This document shows positions 44,451 to 54,252 of a stretch of 64,000 nt of DNA, piece by piece. The notes beneath the pieces are model-generated. The model did not search any database. It worked only from the letters and a program-made list of their open reading frames with translations, and had not been told where the DNA came from. This DNA comes from Nothophaeocryptopus gaeumannii. Lineage: Eukaryota; Ascomycota; Dothideomycetes; Mycosphaerellales; Mycosphaerellaceae. The stretch lies in NCBI GenBank assembly GCA_031771865.1, contig JASISA010000025.1:2232001-2296000 (forward strand), written 5' to 3'. The translations under genes and the position numbers were made by a program. Position 1 is the stretch's first letter. Every line of letters begins with the position of its first letter.

Positions 44451-45311
44451 TCATCCTCTTCCTTCCGTAATGATCCCAATATTCGGCTGCTCCAATGAAT
44501 CTCCCAACTCCAAAATCGTCCGATCATATACCCTCCCAATGTGCATATCAATGCTGTCATCTTCCTCTTCCTCGAGGGTAGCAGGCTCATGATCGTCTCC
44601 CTCAAGTACCAGGTCCCCATCACCGTCATCTTCTGTATCAGTATCCATCCTACTCTCATCATCTTTCCCATCCCTCACATCATACTCAGATTCCCCCTTC
44701 TTGAACGCCTCTACCACAGAAACCCTCGTCCTCTCAACTAAACTCCTCACCCTGACCTTCTCCGTCCCACTGACCCCCCTCCCTCCCACGGAACCAGGCA
44801 ATCTCTCCCCATTCTCAATATCTTCCCCACGTAACAAACTCGCAAATGCATAATCCATTTTCCCCAATAACCGAAATAACTCTTTAGGCCGAGGAGGCAT
44901 GGCTTGAACCACATTCCCAATCATCAAGCCAATAGAAATCAGATACGGAACCTGCAGACTTGGTGTCCCGCTAACCCATACAACCCCTATCAATTCCTCA
45001 AGATCTTTACACACCTCCGCCATGGAAGTGTATCCCTGTACATCGCCCCAAGAATCCGCTTTGTCGCGATCGATATCGCTGAGGTATTGCGATTGCGGAG
45101 ATGTGCGTTTGGCGAAACGGCGTTGGTTATGCAAAAGGCGTTGGTCGACGTAGCGGATGAAGACGGATTCTTTTGGGCCGCCGGGGCGGAGGGGAGAGTC
45201 GCGCGGATGAGGGAGGGTTGGGTTCGCAACAGAGGAGGTTGTGGAGGCGGGTGGGGAGAGGATGAAACCTCCTGCTCCTGCGGCGGCGGAGAGAGGCGGG
45301 GAGGATGTCAT
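44451..45311 (-). CDS. Conserved-looking fungal protein of unknown function with acidic tail
   Basis: A single exon. I start at the Met before TSSPPLSAAAGAGG (286 residues) because the upstream part of the frame (MNIDLPHHYH) looks like leader. The core is VFIRYVDQRLLHNQRRFAKR, then GYTSMAEVCKDLEELIGVVWVSGTPSLQVPYLISIGLMIG, LFRLLGKMDYAFASLLRGEDIENGE and VSGTEKVRVRSLVERTRVSVVEAF. I recall this pattern from uncharacterised proteins of filamentous ascomycetes. A strongly acidic Asp/Glu tail follows. The core is helical; no enzyme motif is visible. Confidence 0.65.
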   Translation of the reverse strand: MTSSPPLSAAAGAGGFILSPPASTTSSVANPTLPHPRDSPLRPGGPKESVFIRYVDQRLLHNQRRFAKRTSPQSQYLSDIDRDKADSWGDVQGYTSMAEVCKDLEELIGVVWVSGTPSLQVPYLISIGLMIGNVVQAMPPRPKELFRLLGKMDYAFASLLRGEDIENGERLPGSVGGRGVSGTEKVRVRSLVERTRVSVVEAFKKGESEYDVRDGKDDESRMDTDTEDDGDGDLVLEGDDHEPATLEEEEDDSIDMHIGRVYDRTILELGDSLEQPNIGIITEGRG

Positions 45312-45540
45312 GTTCGGAGCCGGTGAGGTAGCATTCCGGCACTCCGTGCAAGTTTGGACATATGTGTGATAGTGATGTGGAAGGTCGATGTTCAAGGGAG
45401 CTGGGTGCAGCTACGTGAAGTCGGAGCAAGTGGCATTGGAGCTTTGGCCGGGTCATGTGGCTGTGCATTCACATGGAACGAATGGCCCAGGAGGCAGGAT
45501 TCACTTCATCTCGAATCCCCACAAAGAATAGCAAAATGTC

Positions 45541-47013
45541 TCAATTGGTTGTGCGTCTCAACAGTCGCAAAGTACTGTTTGAAGCCGTTGCAATGTTGAT
45601 CTTTGTGGCCTCCTCCTGCTCCCATTCCCATTCCCAGTCATCGATACTCTCTCCTCGAACTGGCCTTCCCTCACCATCAGTAAGACGCAATCTTGCCGCA
45701 TCAATGTTGTGCAACAGAATGTGACTAAATGGGGTGAACACGTAGAAGAGGTTCTTCTTCCCTTTTCTCATCACCCACAGCGCCCTATCCTTGTCCTTCA
45801 CCTCACAGTCGTCAAGGTGAGCAAGGCCTCCCAATATCAACGCTCCTGCAGCCACCAGCCTCTCAAGCATTGCGTACGGATCATCTTCCCTCTTTCCGTA
45901 CAATGCACCAGCAACCGGCGTTCTGTAATACCAATTGCCATAGCTCCAGTTGACTTGTGCTCCGGCATCTATGAGCATTCGAACCGTCTCATGATCACCC
46001 TGGTAAGCCGCCTAGGCCAATGGCGTGCAGAAGTTCTCGTCATCATCAACCATTGGGTCTGCACCAGCATCCAGAAGCCGCTGAATAATCCAGTGATTTT
46101 TATTGAGGACTGCTGGCACGATTGCTGGATAAGTCCCCTTTCGGCCCCCCTATGGGTCGTTTGGGGTCAGGATATCACGCTTGTGCATGTTGACCTCGGC
46201 GTCCGCTTCCATAAGATATTTCACGATGTCCCTCTGATCTCGTGCTGCGGCTATAGCGAGAATGGCACGCTCGATTCTTTCGTTGCCGTTGTCCTTTGAA
46301 TAATCTTCGTCTTCGTGATAGATGTTTGGATCAGCGCCATTGTCCAGCAACAACTTTACCAGCTTAGAAAGACCCAGGTCCACCGCGACTGCTAATGAGG
46401 CGTTTGGGCCATCCTCGTCTGCCAAAGCGTCCTTTCCGTTCAGGTGATGAGATGGATTATGGCCGGCGAGGATGTGTACCAAGACCATGTCTAGGTCGTT
46501 TTCTTTGACAAACCCCATAAACTTCTTCAGAAATGCCGTGCGCGTTGTCTTATTTGTCCAAATAGGGGCTCTGCGCCTCGATCGACCCTGTGGCATTGCA
46601 GAGAACGGAAGCATGAGACTTCTACTCCTCGGCGTGCCGTTCTTTGGCGTTGCTGCCTTTGGCGTTCCAATTTTCGGCGTCCCGTTCTTCGGCGTGGCCT
46701 TCTTCGCACTCTTCGGCGTTACACTCCCTGGCGGCAGACCATCTTTTCTAGGCCTGCCTCGTGGTCTTCTCGCTGGAGGAGTTATTGGAGGCTCTGGCAA
46801 GCTCGCGGAAACCTCATGAGACATATCCAGTGAAGGAATGACGGATCGAAGATTCCCAATCCCGGGATAGTTACTCCTCGGCGTGTCACTCTTTGGCATG
46901 TCATTCTTTTGCTTTTTGCTGACCGGCCTTGCAATTCCCTTTTTAGGCGGCCTTCCTTTTGGCTTCTTCGGTTGATCGGGTGGAGGTGGTGGAGCAGTCG
47001 GCGGGAGATTCAT
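45541..47013 (-). pseudogene. AT-hook / ankyrin-repeat protein with two in-frame TAG codons
   Basis: One frame of 491 codons carries two TAG codons (46152-46150 and 46014-46012). The N-terminal part has two AT-hooks (KPKGRPPKKG and RPRGRPRKDG) and a TPKxGTPK low-complexity run. Ankyrin repeats follow: NASLAVAVDLGLSKLVKLLLDNGADPN, ERAILAIAAARDQRDIVKYLMEADAEVN; then the first TAG, TYPAIVPAVLNKNHWIIQRLLDAGADP, TPLA, the second TAG, AAYQGDHETVRMLIDAGAQVN. The second TAG stands exactly where fungal ankyrins often have W in TPLxWAA. A 45-base GTCAAC..CATAG segment could be an intron removing the first TAG, but its donor is poor and it would delete ankyrin sequence. No intron removes the second. Confidence 0.75.
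46012..46014 (-). other. In-frame TAG in ankyrin motif TPLA-stop-AAYQGD
   Basis: The consensus for fungal ankyrin repeats here is commonly Trp (TGG). In the mRNA the codon can be placed third in a 7-base loop with a weak three-pair stem (GGC-CUAGGCG-GCU); a competing CGCC/GGCG stem is also possible. Confidence 0.6.
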
Positions 47014-47483
47014 GTTTACATATTAGTCTGACCGTGGAAGCTTCGTAGAGTATGTGAATCGATGGAAGATCTTTTGGAAGATGTTAGCAGTAAATACTGC
47101 CTGTTGTGCAAATTCGTGTACTGTTTGCTTGAAGTTGATGAGGGTGTAGGCGGTGACTGGCGAAATCTGCGTATGTAGCCATCACGATGCAAGAGGAAGT
47201 TGCTCCCGATCAGCAGAAAGCGCGCCCACCCGTTGTAAAGAGCGATCAGCTCTGCTCGTGTATGGCCTTCGAATTACTTCATGATGAGCTCTTCTTCAAA
47301 AGCATTCGACCAGTGCTGTATAGTCGCACACGGTCCCCGCGTGCTAGGAGAATGTAACTATAGACTTATCACTGATTAGAAATGCATACAGTCAGCAAGT
47401 CGCACAGCTTGGGTATTTCGACCATCTCCTCGTAAAATCGTCAATCATAGCAATCGTCCAGCATACCACTTCAGCCTCGCCTC
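47014..47483. other. Intergenic, about 470 bases
   Basis: Promoter side of the ankyrin gene and 3' side of SFR1. Nothing recognised. Confidence 0.45.
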
Positions 47484-48362
47484 TCAAGTCCACCTCTGCT
47501 GCTCTTTGTCATAGCCAATAAGGCTAAGCTCGATGTTGAGAGACCTCAACATCATATCCATCGTAAACGTATCATCATCCTTCCCCTCCTCCTGCCACAC
47601 CTTCTTCTCCCGCTCTCCCTCCTCAACCACCGGCTCATCAGACACATCAGCCGCGTCCATAGCCTCCTGCTTCGCCTGCCTCTTCATCTTCTTGCGATAT
47701 TCCTGCTCATCCTCCGGCAACTCTTCACCCTCCGAATCAAACTCACAATCCGCATCGTCATCCACTTCCTCTTCCTGTGCGAAGTCACTGATCCCGTGGG
47801 ACCGCTCGTACTTCTTCTGCTCCATCTCGCGCCAAGCTGCGACTCCGCCCATGCGGCAGATACGCTCCTTAACCGTGCCGAACAGCTCTTCCGCGACTGC
47901 TTGTGATGCGAGGCGCCATTTCTCTTTCAGCTCTTCCAGATCGGCGTCGGTGTTGGAGTTGGAAAGTTGCTCGGCCTGTTTGAAGGTGTCTATGTCGTTC
48001 TGAGCGCGTTTGATCTGTAATTCGAGTGCGGTGACTGCTTTCTGAGCTGCGACTTCTTCGGGATCAGCCTTCTTCTTGGAGGACGACCAGGTCAATGCTG
48101 GCTGCTTGCGAACGGGCGTGGATGAGGTTCTAGTAGTCGCCGGATTAGGAAGCTTCGGTTTCGCGGCCGTTTGGTCGTTATGTGCTGACTTGATGGTATG
48201 CGCGAGTGTGCTCGGAGTGTAGGTGGAGTAAGTGACATTGGCCTTCGCGGGGTTCTCGTTCAATGGCGTCGTCTTCGTTCTCATTGGCGAGACGAACGGC
48301 TTCGACAGCTTGCTGGTGGCATCGTTGAGCTTTCGCCGCTTGATCGAAATGGGCGACGACAT
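47484..48362 (-). CDS. SFR1: Swi5-dependent recombination mediator Sfr1/Mei5
   Basis: A single exon, about 292 residues from the Met in MSSPISIKRRKLNDATSK; an upstream in-frame Met (48473) adds 37 residues that look like leader. A disordered Ser/Thr/Pro-rich N-terminal half is followed by a coiled coil (VTALELQIKRAQNDIDTFKQAEQL, DADLEELKEKWRLASQAVAEELFGTVKERICRMGGVAAWREMEQKK). The family's C-terminal signature ends it: FTMDMMLRSLNIELSLIGYDKEQQRWT. With Swi5, Sfr1 stabilises Rad51 and Dmc1 filaments; budding-yeast Mei5-Sae3 is specific to Dmc1. It lies 30 kb from DMC1 in this window. Confidence 0.85.
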   Translation of the reverse strand: MSSPISIKRRKLNDATSKLSKPFVSPMRTKTTPLNENPAKANVTYSTYTPSTLAHTIKSAHNDQTAAKPKLPNPATTRTSSTPVRKQPALTWSSSKKKADPEEVAAQKAVTALELQIKRAQNDIDTFKQAEQLSNSNTDADLEELKEKWRLASQAVAEELFGTVKERICRMGGVAAWREMEQKKYERSHGISDFAQEEEVDDDADCEFDSEGEELPEDEQEYRKKMKRQAKQEAMDAADVSDEPVVEEGEREKKVWQEEGKDDDTFTMDMMLRSLNIELSLIGYDKEQQRWT

Positions 48363-48661
48363 CGTGGCGGTGGCATGTGTGGTGACGGATGGTGGTGAGG
48401 GAGCATGGAGCAACAGTCGCGTCTGAGATAGAGAAGACGCGCTTGGAAGCTTGGCAAGCGTCATGTGAAACAACCTTTGGACAAGGATCCAACGTCACGA
48501 ATTCAAGCTCGCTCCAACTTCGCGTTTCACGGCACATTATTTTCATCTGTTCTCGTTGAGAGTATATCTAACACTTCGTCCTTATTGTTGAACGTCATCC
48601 AAAAGTCGCCGCACCCAATAACCCAGTCGCTCCTCATTTTCTCGTATCATTCATCTGTCGT

Positions 48662-50410
48662 TCAATCTTGCCTATCAAGATCCACGTCCGCTCCGTACTC
48701 CTTCACCACCCACTGGCAGAAGTGCTCGAACTCCACAGCCCACTCCTTCATCTTCTCCGCCCTGATTCCAGTTCCGTAAGCACCATCCTTGATGCCCTGC
48801 TGCCATTCCTTAGCAGTGCACTCTTCAAAAGTTGCCCACCTCACGCTGTTCTCCGCCAAACTCGCCAGGCCCGGTAGACCCAGATTTTCCCAGCCCTGCA
48901 GAGCCTGCCAGAAGTCATGCGTCATGCCATTTGAGCCCTGTCCCAAGATCGCTGGATCGTCATTGGAAAGAGCGCATGGAACGCCGCGAGCGAGCAGCGC
49001 CGGGAGGTGATGCATCATAATACTTCCTGTGAAGCGCAGAATCTCATTACTGACGGGACAACTTTCGACGAGGATCTTCTTGTCCTTCACCATCTCTACG
49101 AGGAGAGGATGTCGGTGGAGAGTTACACCGTGCCCAATTCGTCGAGTCCCGAGAAGAATGGCGTCGAACAAATTTTCATCTACCGAATCACCATCTCCTA
49201 GAGTCTCGGCTGCATGGAAGAAGAATGGAATGTCGACGCCTTCCTCAGCACAGCGCTTCTTGAACCAGAAAAGCTCCGGTAAGAGATCTACGAGCGGTCG
49301 TCCGAGATCTTCTTGTCCAACCAGGTCATATCCCAAAATAAGGTCAGGGAATTGAGCCTTCATCTCTATGCAGTTCTTCATGTCTTGCACGATATACTTG
49401 GTGCCGAAATGTCGAATCGTCGTCCAGATGATCTTGGCACCCCAGAAGCCTTTGCCCTCTTCGGACTCCTTGAAAGCCTCGAGTTCCTCGTCAAATGCGA
49501 TGTATAGGTTGGAGAAGTCCTCATCGGGTTCTTCGTGACCTTCTCTAGTGAACGGTATTGGGTGCCCATGTCTGATATCAACCCACTTCACGCCGTCTTG
49601 GTTCAAGTTCCGGAATATGTGGCGCATTAGGCCGCGGAAGAAAGGCTCGTAGTGGTGTAAGCTGACAAGAATCTTGAAAATGGATACGAAACGATCCCAT
49701 ATATCATTTGGTCCCAGGTGATGCGATATTGAGTCCTTCGCCGAAAGAGTCGTCCGTGATTTGAACCAAGCAATGAAACCGTCTCTTCCGCCGTCTGGAA
49801 AACTATCTGCGGCCGTGATGATAGAAATCAGGTCGTTTGTCTTGTAAGATTCAGACCAGAGCGGTGGGCCTTCAGACATGGACGCTTTCTTTGCGAACTT
49901 GAAAGTAAATGCAGACCGATAGTCCTCTCGGAGCTCTGCTGTATGCATTGAGTTCTCAGCCCGTATACATATGCCAGGAGTTGAGAGGGCAGTCTCTATC
50001 AACCAGTCAAGATCTGTCATCGCATCCAAATGACAGTGCAACAGAGCACCTTTAGGCATCTTTCGGACAATCTGCCACAGCTTGCTCGACTCCATCCTTT
50101 CCTTGGCCAGTGAGAACATCATCCCGGGGTACACTGGCTGATCTGAGGTGTGGGCCAGCTCGTCCTCAAAACTTGGGTTCCACAAGGTCTGCTGTTCTTC
50201 GAAACGAATGGCTGAAACGATTGCTGATGCTTCGGCTGCCATGGGTGATAGAGTCTCTCTGAAAGCATGGTCGCTACGTTGTCGTTTCTCTTGAGCAACG
50301 AGAGCATCTCTGCTGTCCAGGAACTTCTGCATGAAGGGCTGATCAAAGGACGGGAGCCCCTCTGCCCTTGCGAACGCCTCATCGGCGTCCAGCTCGTCTT
50401 GAGCAGCCAT
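48662..50410 (-). CDS. Adenosine deaminase of the ADGF/CECR1 type (intracellular form)
   Basis: A single exon, about 582 residues from Met 50410 (MAAQDELDADEAF); a Met 11 codons upstream is a weaker start. Zinc and catalytic motifs of the adenosine/AMP deaminase superfamily are complete: MPKGALLHCHLDAM (HxH), PFFFHAAETLGDG, RRIGHGVTLHRHPLL, ESCPVSNEILRFTGS and ALSNDDPAILG. The length and the N-terminal ADGF-like region separate it from short adenosine deaminases. Animal ADGF/ADA2 is secreted, but no signal peptide is seen here, so purine turnover inside the cell is likely. Product would be inosine plus ammonia. Confidence 0.9.
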   Translation of the reverse strand: MAAQDELDADEAFARAEGLPSFDQPFMQKFLDSRDALVAQEKRQRSDHAFRETLSPMAAEASAIVSAIRFEEQQTLWNPSFEDELAHTSDQPVYPGMMFSLAKERMESSKLWQIVRKMPKGALLHCHLDAMTDLDWLIETALSTPGICIRAENSMHTAELREDYRSAFTFKFAKKASMSEGPPLWSESYKTNDLISIITAADSFPDGGRDGFIAWFKSRTTLSAKDSISHHLGPNDIWDRFVSIFKILVSLHHYEPFFRGLMRHIFRNLNQDGVKWVDIRHGHPIPFTREGHEEPDEDFSNLYIAFDEELEAFKESEEGKGFWGAKIIWTTIRHFGTKYIVQDMKNCIEMKAQFPDLILGYDLVGQEDLGRPLVDLLPELFWFKKRCAEEGVDIPFFFHAAETLGDGDSVDENLFDAILLGTRRIGHGVTLHRHPLLVEMVKDKKILVESCPVSNEILRFTGSIMMHHLPALLARGVPCALSNDDPAILGQGSNGMTHDFWQALQGWENLGLPGLASLAENSVRWATFEECTAKEWQQGIKDGAYGTGIRAEKMKEWAVEFEHFCQWVVKEYGADVDLDRQD

Positions 50411-51029
50411 CTTATGTTCGAATATGCAATGAGTATCCAGCACAGAACTTCAGGTTATTGTCTTCTGATACCTGCGTTCTTGTTCTCGACTTTCAAGTCC
50501 TGAGGACTACTAGTGCTGAATTGCGTGGAGTTTTTATTCTCAAGCACACTTGTATGCCGTAGCCCATAAGACTTGCTGCTCGATACCCCGAGATGTTCTG
50601 CTGATGTCGTTGGCGGTGTCCGAGAAGGGAAGGAAGTGAAGGGCCATTCGAGATTTTGTGACACCTCGACAAAATTCGTGGTGCATTGGCACCGATCTCA
50701 TGAGATCTTGCCCTGTTCACCTGCGAGCACTTCAAACCGATCTCAAACCCTCATCTTTTTACCAATTTCCCCAATCCTGACGCGATTGTGGACAGCTGGA
50801 GCATGTGGAAGCACATAGAAGCATCTTGCAATCTACTTTGATTTGCGACTACTTTCACCAAGCATAAGCAACCTGACACAACCGCCGTCAAGATGTCATC
50901 AACAGAGACTGAATGGCAGATGGGGACACTGCCAGAGCAACGTCGTGCAGCTCGTCGTATAGTATACTAGACAGCTGGACGATGTGCCGGTCAAGTCGTG
51001 TATAGAGTCGCGGGCGTGCTATGGGTTTT
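50411..51029. other. Intergenic, about 620 bases
   Basis: Promoter side of the deaminase gene and 3' side of the interrupted regulator-like gene. Nothing recognised. Confidence 0.45.
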
Positions 51030-52777
51030 CTATCTCAGACCTTTGCCATGGACTTCCTCGGAGTATGCATACAGTGCTGCTAAGAGAACCTCTAGCCAAA
51101 GATTTCGTTCTGTCCACCATGTACTTCGGTCTCTACCACTGCCCCATGAAGGGTGACATTCCTCCCAGATCTTCTCCAACGTCACCTCGAAATATAGCGG
51201 ATGGTAGTAAAAGCCATAGAGGATCTCCTCCATCTCCTCCACGGAGTGCAGACCCAAGAAGCTGATTAACGCGGACAGATGAGATAGCACCCACGACCAC
51301 TCGGCTTCACCCATTGAGATGTGGGATACGACGAAGAGCACCCAAAGCAGTAAGTCGCATCGCGGTACCCACAGGCTGGCCATATCAGACGTCTCCAACC
51401 ATTTCTTTGTTTGCCTGGTCATTGCCTTGCAGAAGGCGGCGTTCGGCGTCGCCACGAGGACGAAAGGCTGTGGTGAGAAACCAAACAGAGCGAGTTTTAC
51501 AGCATGCTGAGCTGGCGTGAGGACTTTTTCCGCGCGTAAGGCAGTGAGTTCGTATTCCACTGCCATCTCTTGGCAGTACATATATTGGGCATCGGCAGGC
51601 GATGGATCGTAAACGCCACTCCCGCAGATATAGCGGAAGTGTATGACGGATCGCTGCTTCATTGCTACCGCTGAGAGTGTAGGGCCCAGGGAATCGGTAT
51701 GCTTGGTAAAGAGCGTCCGGGCCGCGAGGGACGCTCCACTCGACAGATCTTCCAGGTTGCAATCGCCCAGCCTGATGGGCTTCAGGTCTGGTATAGCGTC
51801 GGCGATAGCTGCGCCCAGATAGTAGCACGCGAAGACCGTTGCGGAAATGCAGAGCGGGCTATCGAAGAGCTCGAAATCGGCACCCTGCACTATCTACCTC
51901 AAACCGACTACCCGCGCTACCACGTCCTTCACGTTGCCGAGCAGGCACTAGAAATGAAAACGCGGTCAGCGTGGACGCGAATTGAGATCGCGAATGTGGC
52001 TCTCACCTCAACATAAAGAAGCAAAGCAACAGAGTACATGCTGGAGAGGCTAGACGCTTTGTTACGTTTACGAGTCGATAGTTGCTGTTGCAGACCCGCT
52101 AGAGCTCTCCCTTTGAAGGCCATGGCAGCGATACCATGATTGGCAACACCATTGTTGATACAGATGGCTGCGGATGTTGTACAGAGTACAGCGTCCCGCT
52201 GTAACCGGTCCTCAAAGGCTTGAGTGACTGTGTAGACTCGGGCAACGTTTGCCACTTTTCTGAAGGTGAATATGCGTGGGACTACATCGCTGCTGTCTGG
52301 ATATGTCGATCAGCGCAGTATATGAACCTTCCATTGAGACAGCTTACAGAATTTGATCAAGTCCACCGTGTAAGGGCTCATTGGTGCTTTTAGACTATCG
52401 AAAGGATCACCAGCTCCCCCGCTCAGAATGTTGAGAGAAATTAGTGGTTGTGTCTTTGATGGGGCCTGCAGTGCATCTGCTGCGGCTCCTGTCGGTGTTT
52501 GTGGTTTCGCTTCAAGGCTCTTCTGCCGATTTTTGCGCTTCTTTAGGGCTTTAGCTGAATTACTCCTTGCCTTTTCTGGGGCAGTCTCCGGAGACCACGA
52601 ATGGAGTGGTTGATATGACGCCTCGGACTTTTTTGGAGCCTTTGTTGGGACCTGATTCCGGCATCCACGTTGGACATGGCTGTATATCCTTGCCCGCTCC
52701 GACCCGCAGGACTGGGACAGCTTGCCTGACGTCGCTGCTTTGTTGATGAATATTATGTCAATGTTCCCTATCGGCAT
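51030..52777 (-). pseudogene. Fungal transcription-factor-like protein with an in-frame TAG
   Basis: Three exons (52777-52348, 52296-52007, 51947-51030) join in one frame of about 546 codons. The N-terminus (MPIGNIDIIFINKAATSG, then ARIYSHVQRGCRNQ) and DPFDSLKAPMSPYTVDLIKFYSSDVVPRIF resemble the widespread fungal 'transcription factor-like' proteins that lack a zinc cluster. Exon 3 begins CLLGNVKDVVARVVGLR, then TAG (51896-51894), then IVQGADFELFDSPLC to the normal end. A different 3' splice site at GTGCAG (about 51888) would skip the stop in frame but would delete the family-like GNVKDVVARVVGLR block. So this could be a nonsense allele or a splice variant. Confidence 0.6.
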
Positions 52778-53127
52778 ACCCGCGACTCGCGCCTAGTGGA
52801 GACGCAAAGGAGGAATCGTGACCAGGTGGATAGGCGGCTCCGCTTCAGTCTGCGATAGGTAGTAGCTTCTCTGCTACTACCTGGAACGGTCATGAGGTGC
52901 TTATGAGAGAACAGCGCAGGATGTGTTCGATTGCAATATCTCTAGCATAGCCCTTTGCTGTCGTAAGTGGTTTTGGCTAAAACCAGGGCTTCAAGACCTT
53001 TGGCAATATCGCTATGACCAAGTCGCCAAAGTCTATTTGCACACTATGCGACTTCATCTTTGATGAGAAATGCCCTATCCTTTAGAGTCTTGTTTCGGGC
53101 TCTGCGACTGCTATATAGAGGAGGGCA
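52778..53127. other. Divergent intergenic, about 350 bases
   Basis: Between the interrupted regulator-like gene (minus) and the next plus-strand gene. Near 52853-52880 a short inverted repeat (GATAGGTAGTAGCTTC / CTGCTACTACC) is visible. Nothing else. Confidence 0.45.
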
Positions 53128-53829
53128 ATGCCCTCCGTAGAAATGAGCAGCATTCCCAGCATATCTTCGCTCAAGCCCATCAACGAGCCTATATCTGCAA
53201 CAAACGACCATGATTTCAAACGCAAAGCTGAAGTACTCTTGGCCTCGTTAGCGAGCCGGATGGCATCCCTTCCAACCGGGATTGAAAATGCAGAGACCAC
53301 CTCCTTATCCCTCAGCCCGTTCATGAATTTGTTCTTCACGCTCCAGCCTCCAACTTTCACCAGCGACTTTAGTGGAAAAGTCGGTCTGTTCAAGCAAGTT
53401 GGACCGCCTTGCAGTTTCAGTGGACAACTGAACGGAGCGGTTCCACCGGTCGGCAACATCGAGTTGAACTATCCATCTCCAAAGAACGCTACTAAAGCCG
53501 TAAGTGCATCGACTACCGAAAGGCTCCACCAAGCTTACTGCTATGATCGTTTCCCATCCGCGTACTAATCTCCTGTGCGATAGTATGGCGCAGGCTCCTT
53601 CATTCTAAACACGACAGACGGCGAGACTCTGCTCTTACGTGTGCAGGATCCCATCGTTCTAGACGGACCGACACAATCAGCCGCTGGGAACCTGCTCACA
53701 ACGATTCAGACTCAGTCAGACGCCCTCTCAGCTCTGAACTGGAAGAGTTTCTTGTTTGCTTTCAATGGTAGCCAAAGCGATGGGGTACAACCGGGAGGCG
53801 GGATCGTTTACGAGGTGATCAAGTCGTAG
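53128..53829 (+). CDS. Hypothetical 205-residue protein
   Basis: Two exons (53128-53499 and 53584-53829), intron 84 bases with GTAAGT donor; the join reads PKNATKAYGAGSFILNTTDGETLLLRVQDP. Not recognised. There is no signal peptide or membrane segment. Sequence character (FTLQPPTFTSDFSGKVGLF, GQLNGAVPPVGNIELNY, GGGIVYEVIKS) suggests a beta-rich fold. The consistent frame across a good intron supports a real gene. An alternative start is the Met at residue 6. Confidence 0.6.
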
Positions 53830-54252
53830 GCGACATCGAAGGAGAAGTACTCCTTCTCGTCTGTAAACTCCTGTACTCCAGGCAATTGTTGAAATAGTCA
53901 GTCATACCGCCACTCCGATGCTGTCTTTCACGAGATCCTGTTTGCTACCCATGACTTCCTTTCAAGTCACAGGGACTTCCATTACACAAGCTTCCGTACT
54001 CGAGGATGCGCAGGTCGAGAATAAGAATATAGAGCAGAATGGACGGATGAGGGAGGAGGTGCGGTCTTAAAGATGGCCGGGCAAGAGACGCGGAGACGCG
54101 ACTGTACTGAGCACCAAATGGTCCGTGCGGCTCAAGCAGCTGCGGCTGACCTAGCACTTGCTTGGCCTTCGACAACATTGAACATTGAAAGGACGCATAC
54201 CCTTCTCGATCAGGAAAACGCAGGCTCGGAGCTCGCTCAAGAGGAATCATCC
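53830..54252. other. Intergenic / PLC leader, about 420 bases
   Basis: The PLC frame stays open upstream to an ATG at 54073, adding 60 residues with no family likeness. I treat this as leader, but an N-terminal extension cannot be excluded. Confidence 0.45.
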
